A stretch of 64,000 bases of DNA. It comes from Undaria pinnatifida. Taxonomy: Eukaryota > Sar > Phaeophyceae > Laminariales > Alariaceae. The translations under genes and the position numbers were made by a program. A model generated the notes under the pieces. The model worked only from the letters and a program-made list of their open reading frames with translations, ran no database searches and was not told the origin of the DNA. Numbering within the stretch: position 1 is the stretch's first letter; each line of letters begins with the position of its first letter. Shown here piece after piece: positions 11,901-23,900 of the stretch. Location: positions 4,289,243 to 4,353,242 of the forward strand of contig JABAKD010000020.1 in the NCBI GenBank assembly GCA_012845835.1, written 5' to 3'.

Positions 11901-14900
11901 CCATGGGATACGGTATTATAATTATGTCTACAGTACTATGCCCATGTTTTCGCTGCTCAGCTTAAGCCGCACGTGCGAGTGGCTCTGCGACTTACCGAAC
12001 CACGGGCCTAACCAAACCGCCGTTGGCGCGGCGTAATAAACAGCCAGGGATTTTGCACGGGTCGCATCACTTCTCGCCGGTCGGATCGAGTCGCAGGGTG
12101 ACCCGGACCCGTGATACCGCTATCGGAAAACTTCATCACACGACTCGGCCCGACCCGTGGGATTTTTCAACACTTCCCTACCCGACCCGGTTCGACCCGC
12201 GCGGTTTTGAAAGCCTCCCGGCCCGACCCGCGACCCGGGTTATGCGTGACCCGCGAAAAAGCCCTGGGGAATATAAAAAACCATGACGGGCTTAAACGTA
12301 GCACGAACCCCCCAAACAACGGTATTGTTAATCAGCAACGGTAGAGATGCACTAGCGTTTTTTGCCGGTTGTTTTCATGGGTCACGATCCGGCTCGCGGA
12401 TCGGGTCGCGAGAGATATTTTAACAACTCGCGGATCGAGTCGGGTCAGACCAGAAGGTGGTGGAAACGTCAAGGGTCAGGAGGTTTCAAGACTCATGGGT
12501 CGGGTCGGGTCGGGTCGGGTCGGGTCGGGTCGGGTCGGGTCGGGTCGGGTCGGGTCGGGTCGGGTCGGGTCGGGTCGGGTCGGGTCACCTTGTTCCACCG
12601 ATCTGACCCACGAGACGTGATCCGGCCCGTGCAATGCCATGTTTTTTTATCAAGGCTAATCGCGGATCATGACCCGACCACCCGATCGTATCAGGAGTTT
12701 GTCAAACTCCCGCGGGTCGAGCGGTGTCGGGTCAGGAGGTGTTTCAAGTCTCACGGGACGGGTCGGGTCGGGTCGGGTCGGGTCGGATCGGGTCGGTTCG
12801 AGTCGGGTCGGGTCGGGTTGGGTCGGGTCGATCGGATCGGGTCGGTCGGGTCTGGTCGGGCGATTTTTTAAATGTCGCGAATCGGGACGGGTTACCGTGG
12901 CTCCTCCTGACCCGCGAAAAGCCCTGTTTTTGACGAGACTGCTCATGTGAGGAGGGATGTCTGTCTATCACCCCAAAAACGTTTTTTTTTTGGTAAAAAA
13001 ACTGACAGTACATCCCAATGAACGCTCATATTCCAACAACGAAAATTGAGCATTCCGACAACTTTTGGTCAAGGAGGAAGAGCTCCGTCGTTCAGCGGAA
13101 AACGCGTTGGTTAGCCAGGAAAAGGCACAACCTCCGTAGAATTATCGTCTACGCTATATAGGTGTCCTTTTTTACAGGATCATAACGTGCGTCTGGGCGG
13201 CAGGATCCCTTATACACCGACGGCCTTTCAACACGTTTGGTCCCTATTTAAGGAATCCAGGTCCCGTAAAGTAGGACCCAACAGTCTATGGCACTTGGAC
13301 AGCGCATATTGTAGCGCGCGTCCTCTCTCTCTTACCCGATGGAGGAGCCGGTCGGGAAGCACGCAGGGCTCCTTCTTCGCCCGTAGCCGTCTCGCTCGCG
13401 CCGCCCAAGCCCGCTCCGCAGCCGCGGCCGCGGCCGCCGCCGCCGGCACCGTCGGGAGTATCCCGGCCGCCTCGTCGTTCTTCCGATCTTCTCGAGACTT
13501 GTCATGCATCGCGGCGAGGGCCTCGTAGCTGCCGCCGTTGCCGCGGCAGCCACCGCGCCGCACGGTCAAAAAACAAAAATATATATATATACGCAACAAG
13601 CGTTCCGACGCGGAAGCATTACGAATGTGGAGTGGAGTCAGTCGACGGGAACCGCACGACAAGACAGCAACACAAGCATTTATTGGCCGACGAAGAAAAT
13701 CGTTGGAATCTTGAGTGGTGGTTGGAAAAAAATGAGGCGCCGTTGTCGGAGGACCGCGCCTGCTACCAATGCAAGGATGATAGGCGGGGGATATAACCTG
13801 TTTTCTGGTCACTGTTTACTGGTTTTTAAGGCATGCATTGGACCGTCGGTGTCGAACTAAGGTCGGTATGGCGTTGTGGGCGTGAAAGCGAATACATGGA
13901 CAGGAGGTTTGGTTGGAGGGGGGTGGGCGGGCGGGAAGGGGTCTCAATGAAGACTATTGTTGTCGCTATGGATTTTGGACCCAGGTTTGACGCAATTGTC
14001 GACCGCACATCCTCATAAAAATTACCCAACATACAATCACAGGAAAATCAGTATTTGCGGAATTCTAAAAAACGCTGGAAGCTTTTGCACACCGCTTTGA
14101 TACGATGTGCTTACGTGTACGTATATGCCCCGTCCTTGACAAACGCAAGGTTGTGGGCAGATTCCGGCAATCTAAACCCTGAAGCACGCGAGCGACCATC
14201 TCCATCTGTCTTTAATTCCTTCCCTCGCCCCATATGACTGCGGCTGAGATGGAATGACTACACCTTCCCCCCCCTCGCCTCTCCCAGTACTGTCCTTCCC
14301 GGAACGCGCGCGGCAAGAGGATACCTGAGTTGATGCTCTTCCCGTTCATGCGACGCCATTGGTCGCCTTCCCACCCGGGTAGGCCTGGGTCGGGGAGTTG
14401 GACCCACCTCCACCGTCAGCGTTGCTGGGTATCTGCGCGTGGACGGGTCGCACGGCGGTGTGCGCGTCGAGACAGCACCAACGTAAGACGGCATAAAGGG
14501 GGTAGCTTGTCGGGGAGACCTCGAGGCCATCTTTCAGGCTAAGGGCTGAGAAGAACACCGACGCGCTGGTAAGCAGTAACTGGCGGCGACGCGGTCAGGG
14601 GGGCAATCACGCGGCTGGCTCGAGATACCTAACGGGAAGATGGGGGGAAAAAAACAGTAATATTTTCATGTTATGGCGGAGAAGCTTTTGTCACGCAGTG
14701 CAGTGCGTGCGCCAACGATATCGCGTTATATGATGGCGTCCTGGGACACCATTCACACATGGCGAACTTCGTGCAGCAGAGCTGCGGTGACGTAGGTGCC
14801 GACGCCGCAGATAGAAAGCCAGTAGGGACAGCACAAGAACGGTTCTGACGATGTTGACGCTAGCCGTATGCCTACCTCTCCTGGGCCTTATTCCTCCATG

Positions 14901-17900
14901 CGATCGAGCACGATTGCGTTCACGTTTCCCTTGTCGACCCTTTCGAGGAGTAGCGAATTCGTAGCCTGGCTTCGAAGCAATGTTGATCTCTTAACGATGA
15001 CCGTAAATTTCTTGACGATATATTTTGGCTAGCCCACCCTCCCCCTCCCCCCAACCGGAGAAAAAAATGGGTGCTGTACACGAATCGCCGATGTTTACAG
15101 TTCGGTGTGATGACGACCCTTGCATACATTTGTACGTAGAAAAGGTGCGGAGGCCGAAAAATAGGTCTGGGGTTTCTGCTCCCAGGGGGACAGACTACAC
15201 AAACGCCACGGCCATTGTTTTGTCCTTGTTGGACAAGGAACTGAGGTGATCCCTCCATCCCGTACAAAAACCCTTAAATCTCCCGCCCCGCCCAGCACCT
15301 GCCCAGCTGTACACAGCGTGGCTTTGCTTCCTCACCGTTTTCTCCGCAGCAGAAGAAACTGGAGGAATATGTCCGGAACGTCGGGGGAAGCCGGGGGGAA
15401 GAGTCTCGGGTAACCCCTCCGCCTCGCCTGCCACCTGGCTAGCGTCGACAATGGTTGGTGCTCGAATAGCTGCAAGGTTGACCTCCGAAAAATGCTGCAA
15501 AAAGATGCAAAAGATAATTCCACGGGCGCGGGGGACGGGAGCGCTCACAACCGGGGGTACTCATTTGTTGCTTGCCTTAGTCCTTTGACCGTGAACCACG
15601 CGTCGCTTTCGAGACGGAGCACCGGACCTACTCCTAATGGAGACACCTCCAACGATTGGGCGCTCGTTACGTTTCTTCCATATATTGTGAATAGTCTGTG
15701 AACACAATGGTTGTGTGGAGGCTCCGTCTTCTATTTATTCTATAGATTCAACGTGAGATTCAACGAAAGATTCAACTGCATATCTTATTCGTGCGAATAG
15801 ACTGCTCGAATAGACTGCGAATTAACTTAGATTTGAATCCAAGGTTCATACTCTCAACATATATTACCCAACAAAGCATTGCTAGTCTTGTCTCAGGAGG
15901 GGAGGGGGGGAAACAAGACGTAGCTGTCGGTAATGCCGCGGTCGTTCCAGGGCATGGGGAGTTCGGCCCAGCACCGCCCGCCGATCCCGTACCACCACGG
16001 CACGGTCTCGGACGATATCACGATCCCCCCGTGGAATACCCCTCCCTACTCAGAGCTACGTGAACAGCGGAACCAAGCTCGCCACAAAATAAAGTGCATG
16101 AAAAACAACCAAACGTTGTCAATAACCCCCTCCTCCCTCCCCACCTCGCCGTACCCTCGAGGCGACTTGCGACCAACAAATCAGTACACACTGTTTTGCA
16201 CGTTGCTTCTTCGCCCCTTCAGTGGGGATCCTGCAACCCCGCGTTTCCCTGCCATCCCTTACCCCTTATCCTGTTCACTGAAAAGTGATGGCGGTGGCCT
16301 CTTGCCACCGGTCCGGACGGCCACATTGCACTCTCCTCTGGCTCCAATCGGCCTGAGGAAAGCCCACGCGATTTTTGCCAGGCCGTCGCCCTGAACGACA
16401 AAGAAATTTTCGCGAACGTCACGCGCGCCAATAGTATCACGCGGGGCGGCGATGGGCATCACAAACCGTTAGATCTGATGAAGAAGAGGCGCGGCCGCGG
16501 CCGACCGCAAGCGCCGCGCTCAGGGAGTTTTGTCTGTGTTGACTTTCTAGAAGCGAACGGCGCCGATGTTGACGTTTGATCGAAGCGGCGAATGGCCCTC
16601 AACAGCCGCTAGCCGAGAAGACCATTGCCGAGAAGACCATTGCAACCCAACGGCCTCGGGATGATTTGAGTTTTTTTCTGTTTTGTACGACGACATCATA
16701 GCGCACAGACCAACAACCATGCTTGGGTAGGAAAACATCAAAGAACCTATCATTTAACGGCCAAAAGCCAAGACACAGACGTAAGAGCGCAACACGCGTT
16801 TGCGTGCTCCTTCTTGTTGTCACAATAACTTGTCGCCGCCTGAATAAAGCCCGTGGTCACATGGTGAACCCAGGAAAAACAAGAAATTAGACAAGCCAAG
16901 AGTGGCACAGGTGTCGGGTTGTCAGGGATATAACATGTGCTTATATAGGGCGCACCTTGCGAGCCTCCTTTGGCGACAAAGCGGCCGCCACGTCAACCAA
17001 TTCGAACAGCACGAGGGCTTCAGGCGCGAGCAGGCGCCGGTAGCTCTCGGCAAACACCAAGGACTCCTCCCACATTGGCGTCGACGAGCTCATTGTCATC
17101 GCCCACGGCTGAGTGGCCGCTGCCGGAACGATTTCACAGGCTTGCCCGGTATTAAGCCTAACGCCCTTAATCTAGAAAAGCGGTAAACGATCGGCACAGC
17201 ACACAGAGTGGAAGAAAATACGTTAGAATGGACAGCTAAGAAAAATTGAGGGGCAACGTCAAAATCAGATCGGCGTCCGCCATATGACGAGTACCGGGCG
17301 GGAAAGGGGCGCCTTGGTCGGCAGGTGAGGACGGCCGGCGATTGGGCAGACGTTTCTAGGCCCTTTGAATCTTCATGCCACGAAAGTCGATGAGGGAAGA
17401 AAGTGCTGAACTCTCTCCGCGAAAAAAATGACGTCACGCGCCGTAGTAGGGCCGGGGCAAGAGCGTCCGCCCTGTGTGACCCTGGATCTAAGTTACGAAA
17501 GGGAGGGGGGCGGAGAAGTAGGACAAAGACAGCAGATGGGACGGACCAGCAACACATAAACAACTACGAACGAGTCGCTCTACGGTAGCCTCCTCCAACG
17601 TTTCGTCAACGAAATCGCCAGTTTTGAAAACCAGCTCCCGGCCGCATCTTTTCTTGCCACCCCGACGTCATCGTTCGATAGTCCTTTTTGCAAGCACGGA
17701 AAACATATGGAGATGTGTTTTTTCATAGCATATGTTCTCGTGTCGAGCAGCCATGAAACCTTCGTTAAAGAAAACCGCGGGGTTTTTGCTGGGGGGGGGA
17801 GGGCTATCGTAGAATCAGTCTAAGAAGGATGCCGATATACGCATCACTCACAGCCGAGATGTCCCATGTCGTCCGCTCTTCGAACGTGGTAGTGGCACCC

Positions 17901-20900
17901 CCGGTGACAACCTTCGCCTCCCGTCCCCCAGAAAACGCCGTTCCTTCCCTCCCCTCGCCGCTCGAGTTTAGCGTTCCGGCGCGCACTGGGTGCCCTCTCG
18001 TGACCGTGCCCGCTCCCGCATACCCCGAATGCACCCCTGGAGACGATTGCTCTGGCGAGAGTGACGTGCGTTCACCAAACGTTGCAGCGCTCGCGTTTTC
18101 TCTGAGATCGGTGTGCGCGCGCGAGCCTTGAAGACGCGTCTTATCCCCGGCCGCGCTAACAGCACTCCCCTCCGGGTTCTTCTCGCACCCGTTATGCTGA
18201 GGGGGATGTTGAAAAAAAAAAATGGGATGGAGAGGATTCGGCTTGAGTTTACTTTTTCGTCTTTCACACTCGGGGAAATGGGTCGTCTGCTCTTTTCTGT
18301 CGAAAAACACGCAGCCGCAGGGGTCCATACTGCAAGCTTTGAACACACAAGCGGAAGAGAGCATGTACCCCCGCCCGTCATCCGTTATCCCCTCCCCAGT
18401 CTTATCTCTGTAACTTTGCCCCCCCCCCCCCCCCCCCCATTGGCCAACTTGGTCCGATCACGGCGCATGCCGTAACAAAGGTCATGCTACTGGATGGCGG
18501 GCAGCTACAGAACGCGTCCTCGTAGCGGTGGCGCACTGTTGCAAACATGCCCCCAATTTCGCCTCCTTTCGTTTAGAAAGCAAAGGGAAAATATAAATAT
18601 TTTGGAAGCGCGCTTGGTTGGGGCAACGTACTTCGACGTGCCCCCTCTCAGAAAAAGAGCGTGCCACAGTACGCACATATAGCATCGCTAACCGAGGAGT
18701 GTTGACCCGCAGGGTAAGGAGAATCGTCCTGGAGAGGGTTGCTCGAGTCGTTTCGCTGTCGACTAGCGCGACAGAATCGGACTGTATATTCCTGGATGTG
18801 CAAGCAGAAAATTGTGAGCTTCCTCAACCCTCTCTCGCGTGGCTATACGGAATGCTAGTACTCCCATACCACAGGACCAATAAATAAATTCCTGGCAAAA
18901 AAAAAGACATTATGTTGCGCTGCTCGTGCTAGAATATGCCTGTTTGTTTACCGAAAGAGCCGTGTGCAATTTTTTCATTCGCCGGCAGTAAGACGCGTGC
19001 CGCACAGTACACGCTTACCTCCAAGTTGTTGGCCGTTTTGGTCAAATACCGCCCCGTGGAGGAGTCGACGATGTGTACGACGATCATGGGCCCAGTGATG
19101 CGGGAATCCTCCGGGAGAGCGTCGGTGGAAACGATGTGCACCCTATAGTACGGAAAAAGGTTTGAAACACACAAAAACAAAGGATCGTCGATGATGAGCT
19201 TGTCGTGGGCACGTGTGTCGCGAAGCACGAGAGTACCGTTTACGCTGTTTTCGCTGGACAAGTCAGGCGTCGAGACTTTGGACCGCGCCGCGAGGTTTTC
19301 TGCGGCCGATATATGCCTCTACTTTGCGCTTTGAAACGTCTTGCTAGGGCAGACTTGTTGCAGCGTTATTTTTGATGCAGTAAAAACAAATTTAACGTCT
19401 CAAATGTTAACCGCAACTTTCTGTAGTGCCATGAAGTGTTCATTGACACCAAAGATATCCTCGTTGGATCAGCGTTGGATCACGGTGTTATGGAGGCCGC
19501 AGGGCAAACCAACGTTTCATCGAGATCTATCGTAGCAGTCCCAAAATCTGTCCTGTTTCTGAGAGGGCTAGGTGAAGCTAAACGTGTTGTTCTACGACTC
19601 CCCACAAACCGAATGAAAGCCTTTGAGATCGAAATCCGGTCGTGCAGATGACGCTAAGCAACAGCAAGTTTCTTCGGAGGAATGCCCGCTAGAAGCCTAT
19701 TGCGATCCATCCCAACGCGCTATTTTTTCATCTCTTCCAGCAGAAACGAGAAAGGAGTAAGAGCAGCTTTGCCGCGTCCCATCCGGCAATACCCTTAACT
19801 ACAACGCCTTCCAAGCACAAGAGGAATCGTCCGAACCCACGTATGTGCTCCTAACCCACACTGTGAGTATCGGCCCAACACAACAACTGTACATGATTAA
19901 GACTACACATCCTGGTTAAGACGCGAATTTAGCCGCTGCGGTCCGCGAAGGCGATCAAGAGTAGCCGCAGTCGGCGTGCAGGAAAAAGCAACGAGCCACA
20001 GGCGGCGCAAAATAAATCGCGTTAAACGTACATCGACCAAAGAAAAACGCGGCCAGCATCGCAGGAGCGATTGCAACCAGTCGAAAGCACATAATAATAT
20101 ACACTCCAGAAATCAAAGAAGCACGGATAAAGCAGCGGGAGAGGCAGGTCAACGCGACACGTTTTGGAATTTAAACGATATGTTCGAGTACCCTTCGGGT
20201 AGCGCGCTGACTGACCTTATCACGTCCTCTTCGAGAGCAGCCCTGCGTGGCCTTATCCTCATGTGCGACTGCAAAAGCGCCAGATACGGAGCACAGCAGC
20301 GATTCAAACACAATAGCAACATTAGCGTGGGAGTGGCGGCATGTCATCTCCGAACCACTCCGAGCAAGCCTTAATGAGGGGGGAAAACGTATGGCGTAAG
20401 CGGTCAATGTTTTGCATTCCAGCGGGAGTCACCGCGGGCGACGAGGGCGCGTCTCGATGGGATGTGCTCTGGGTGCGATCATGTTTTTGTGAAAACATGC
20501 AGACGAAGAAGCCGAGGGCTGTCGAATGCGTGGGACAATTACGTGCCGGATCTTCGCACGATGCTGTTCACCCGACGCGATAGGTAGGAAACCATTAAAT
20601 CTAACTCAGATCGTCCACTTCCAGTTCCAAATAACAGTACATTCGTCCAAGCGCTGAAATAATTTGGCACACACACTCCTACACCTAAGCGTGTCCGTAC
20701 CTCCAAGTCGCAGTCCGGGAGGAGAGCCAGGCCAACACCTGGCCACGGCCGTGCCACCAACCCCCCAAACCATCCGTACAGAAAGTTCTCCACCGCCCCG
20801 ACTGCAGGTCTACCCTTCCCCGAAACAAGCATTCCCTCATGGTTGCCACCGTCGTCAAGCTTATCCCAGCCCCCTCCGCGCCGCCAGGGGAGCATGCGCT

Positions 20901-23900
20901 GGTGCCCAGGACGCGGAGTGCTGCGGCGAGATGACCCGGCGGAAGTGGAATCGCCGGGACTGGGTGGTGCAGCCCCCTGCGTTTTCCTCGGCTTTCTTTG
21001 CTCTAACTCCCTCCTCCTCATCCCCCGTAGGCCTTGCAAGATGCTTCGTTTGCGTTGTCCGTGGTCGTTGTTGGAGATAGGGGCGCTACCTTCGGCCCAG
21101 AGTGGTGCCCCCATCTCAACTACTGAGGGGCCGGTGTTGCTGGCAGCCGGCCGATCTCGTTCTTCCTCGCTTGTCGTGGGGCTTGAACCAGAACGTCCGT
21201 AAGAAGGGGATGCGGGGCTGCTACTTGCGCCTTTGTCGGGCCGTCGCCGTTTGCCTGTGGCGGCTTTCCCGCTGGTGGTGCCGCTGCTGCCGGTGTTGTT
21301 GCTGTTGGACGATCGCAGCGAGCGGGCGCCGGGGTTAAGCCGACGAAGGTGGCTCGTGAGCGGACTGCTTTGACGTTTCGTGTCAACCGCGGGAGTGGAA
21401 GCGGCAACGCCGTCGCCGCTCTCCCCGATGCTGGGCCCGGTGCGGTGGCCGTGTGTTCGTGTGTCATCGTCTGGATGCTCCCCTTCGTCCGAGCCACCGT
21501 CGTCATCTTCTCTCCCTCTGCTTTCACCGGGAACGAGCGACCGTTCTTCTTCGCCGTCCAAGGTGGCTTCGTCGCCCAACGCCGTGCCCCCTCCTCTCGC
21601 GTCCTCGCGCACCCCCTCGTTTGAACTAAGACTGTCTGAATGTTGCACTGGCGGGCGGAGTCCAGGCTTCTCTCGTCCTAGCCCTCTCCCGCGCTTGACA
21701 CGGAGAGCTCCGCCGCCGCCCTCCTTGGCCTGGAAGCCGAACTGGGGTATTCGACCCAGTCTGTCCTTAATAGCTATCGCGGCAGCCGACGAAGAGTTGC
21801 CCCCGCGGGCAAGCACCGACCTCAGAGCAGAGGCCTTCGGCACCGGCGGATTATGCTCGCTCTTTTCGTCGCCATCTGCAACTACAGGACCCTTGTTGCG
21901 GTCCCTCCTGTACTCGTCACTGATTGCCTGCGGCGTGCATCGGTGTTAACCACGACATCACAATGGCGTTAACCGTTTTAGAACTGCACCCACGATTTTA
22001 GGGGACAATTTACTTGGAGCTAGTGTAGGGGAATTATTCAGGGTTTTTTCACGGGTCAAAGGAAGTTTTCAAAATCCCGCGGGTCGAGCCTGGTCGAGTT
22101 GGGTCGGGTCGGGTCGGGACGGATTGGGTCGGGTCGGATCGGGTCGGGTCGGGTCGGGTCGGGTCGGGTCGGGTCGGGTCGGGTCGGGTCGGGTCGGGTC
22201 GGGTCGAGTCGGGTCGGGTCGGGTCGGGTCGGGTCGGGTCGGGTCGGGTCGGGTCGGGTCGGGTCGGGTCGGGCCGGGTCGGGTCGGGTCGGGTCGGGTC
22301 GGGTCGGGTCGGGTCGGGTCGGGTCGGGTCGGGTCGGGTCGGGTCGGGTCGGGTCGGGTCGGGTCGGGTCGGGTCGGGTCGGTCGGGTCGGGTCGGGTCG
22401 GGTCGGGTCGGGTCGGGTCGGGTCGGGTCGGGTCGGGTCGGGTCGGGTCGGGTCGGGTCGGGTCGGGTCGGGTCGGGTCGGGTCGGGTCGGGTCGGGTCG
22501 GGTCGGGTCGGGTCGGGTCGGGTCGGGTCGGGTCGGTCGGGTCGGGTCGGGTCGGGTCGGGTCGGGTCGGGTCGGGTCGGGTCGGGTCGGGTCGGGTCGG
22601 GTCGGGTCGGGTCGGGTCGAGTCGGGTCGGGTCGGTTCGGGTCGGGTCGGGTCGGGTCGGGTCGGGTCGGGTCGGGTCGGGTCGGGTCGGGCTGGGTCGG
22701 GTCGGGTCGGGTCGGGTCGGGTCGGGTCGGGTCGGGTCGGGTCGGGTCGGGTCGGGTCGGGTCGGGTCGGGTCGGGTCGGGTCGGGTCGGGTCGGGTCGG
22801 TTCGGGTCGGGTCGGATCGGGTCAGTTTTCAAACCCAGGTCACCCAAACCCGACCAAACCCACGAGAAAGTGACCCGGGCCGTGAAAAACCCTGGTATTT
22901 TTGTCAGAAGGGAAAACAATGGACGCCTTTATGCATTCTTAATAGTATGGACTAATATTGTGGGTCGTATAGACTAAGCTATAAACTCGTCTGGGCTGAT
23001 CGGTGTTACTTTGCCGGCTTACCTGTCCGGTGGCTACTTGCTCTTGTTCCTTTGGTTTTTCCATAACTTTCCTCGCATTTTCTCCTTGCGACAACCCCGG
23101 GATTTCAAGCCAACGGCGTTCCCAAGGGGAAGCTTATATTCTATTAATAGCGCTGGAAGCATGGTGGTGATCTGTCGCCGCTCTGTGTTGCTCAACACTG
23201 TGGGTAAAAAAACTATCTACCGCGTACACATATGTAAACGATACCAGGCAGGTAGCGTTATGAAAAAGGTACCGGCATAACAATTGTCTACGTAAGATAT
23301 GTTGCGGACAGCAGCATGCTCATACCCGATACCATGCACAATAAATCTATATATCTTAGTTCGCTTATCACATATGCACATCCTTACGTCTGCGGATATC
23401 TCCCGCCTCTGACCGCCTTTCCGCGCGGTTTCTTCGCTGAGGCGTGCCCCCGCCTCGCCTGCAACCACCGGCTCAGCTGATCCGCCCGCTCGGCGCCGTA
23501 GCGCGCGCGCGAGGCCTCGACGTCGAGATCTACGACGAGATCTCCGAAAAATCGTGCCCTGTGAGACGTTTGGTGCGTAGTCTGCACACAGGGCTAATGT
23601 CTTCGCGTTATTTCTTCGGTACGTGTTCTCTGACCTCCGACACACGGGGGGGGGTCGATTACCTGGCCGGCGTCGCCATTGTAAAGGCCACTAAGCGAGG
23701 TTTGTGCTAGGATCTGGGGAAGAAAAGTTCGTAATCCCCGAGAACACATGCCACCCAGGCGTAGTGGAGAACTGCGAACTCTCAATATTTTTGAACCCCC
23801 GGTAGTCTACAGCAGCACGTATACATGTACATGATGTACAGCAGTAGCTGAAGCTATGATGAGCCTGCAGCATCACGAAGCTACAAATGGTATATGCACA

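Noticed and set aside
15940..16060. Possible extra AHI1-like exon (peptide with ETVPWWYGIGG on the minus strand)
   Set aside because: No acceptor/donor pair gives a phase that joins exons 7 and 8, and the similarity to jouberin is not convincing.
20664..21949. Several plus-strand open frames over AHI1-like exon 3
   Set aside because: GC-rich shadow frames opposite a long low-complexity exon.
22056..22977. Open frames of 250-290 codons encoding Arg-Pro-Asp-Pro-Thr or Gly-Arg-Val-Gly-Ser repeats
   Set aside because: They are a by-product of the GGGTC array, which is stop-free in every frame. The array is inside an intron of the AHI1-like gene.
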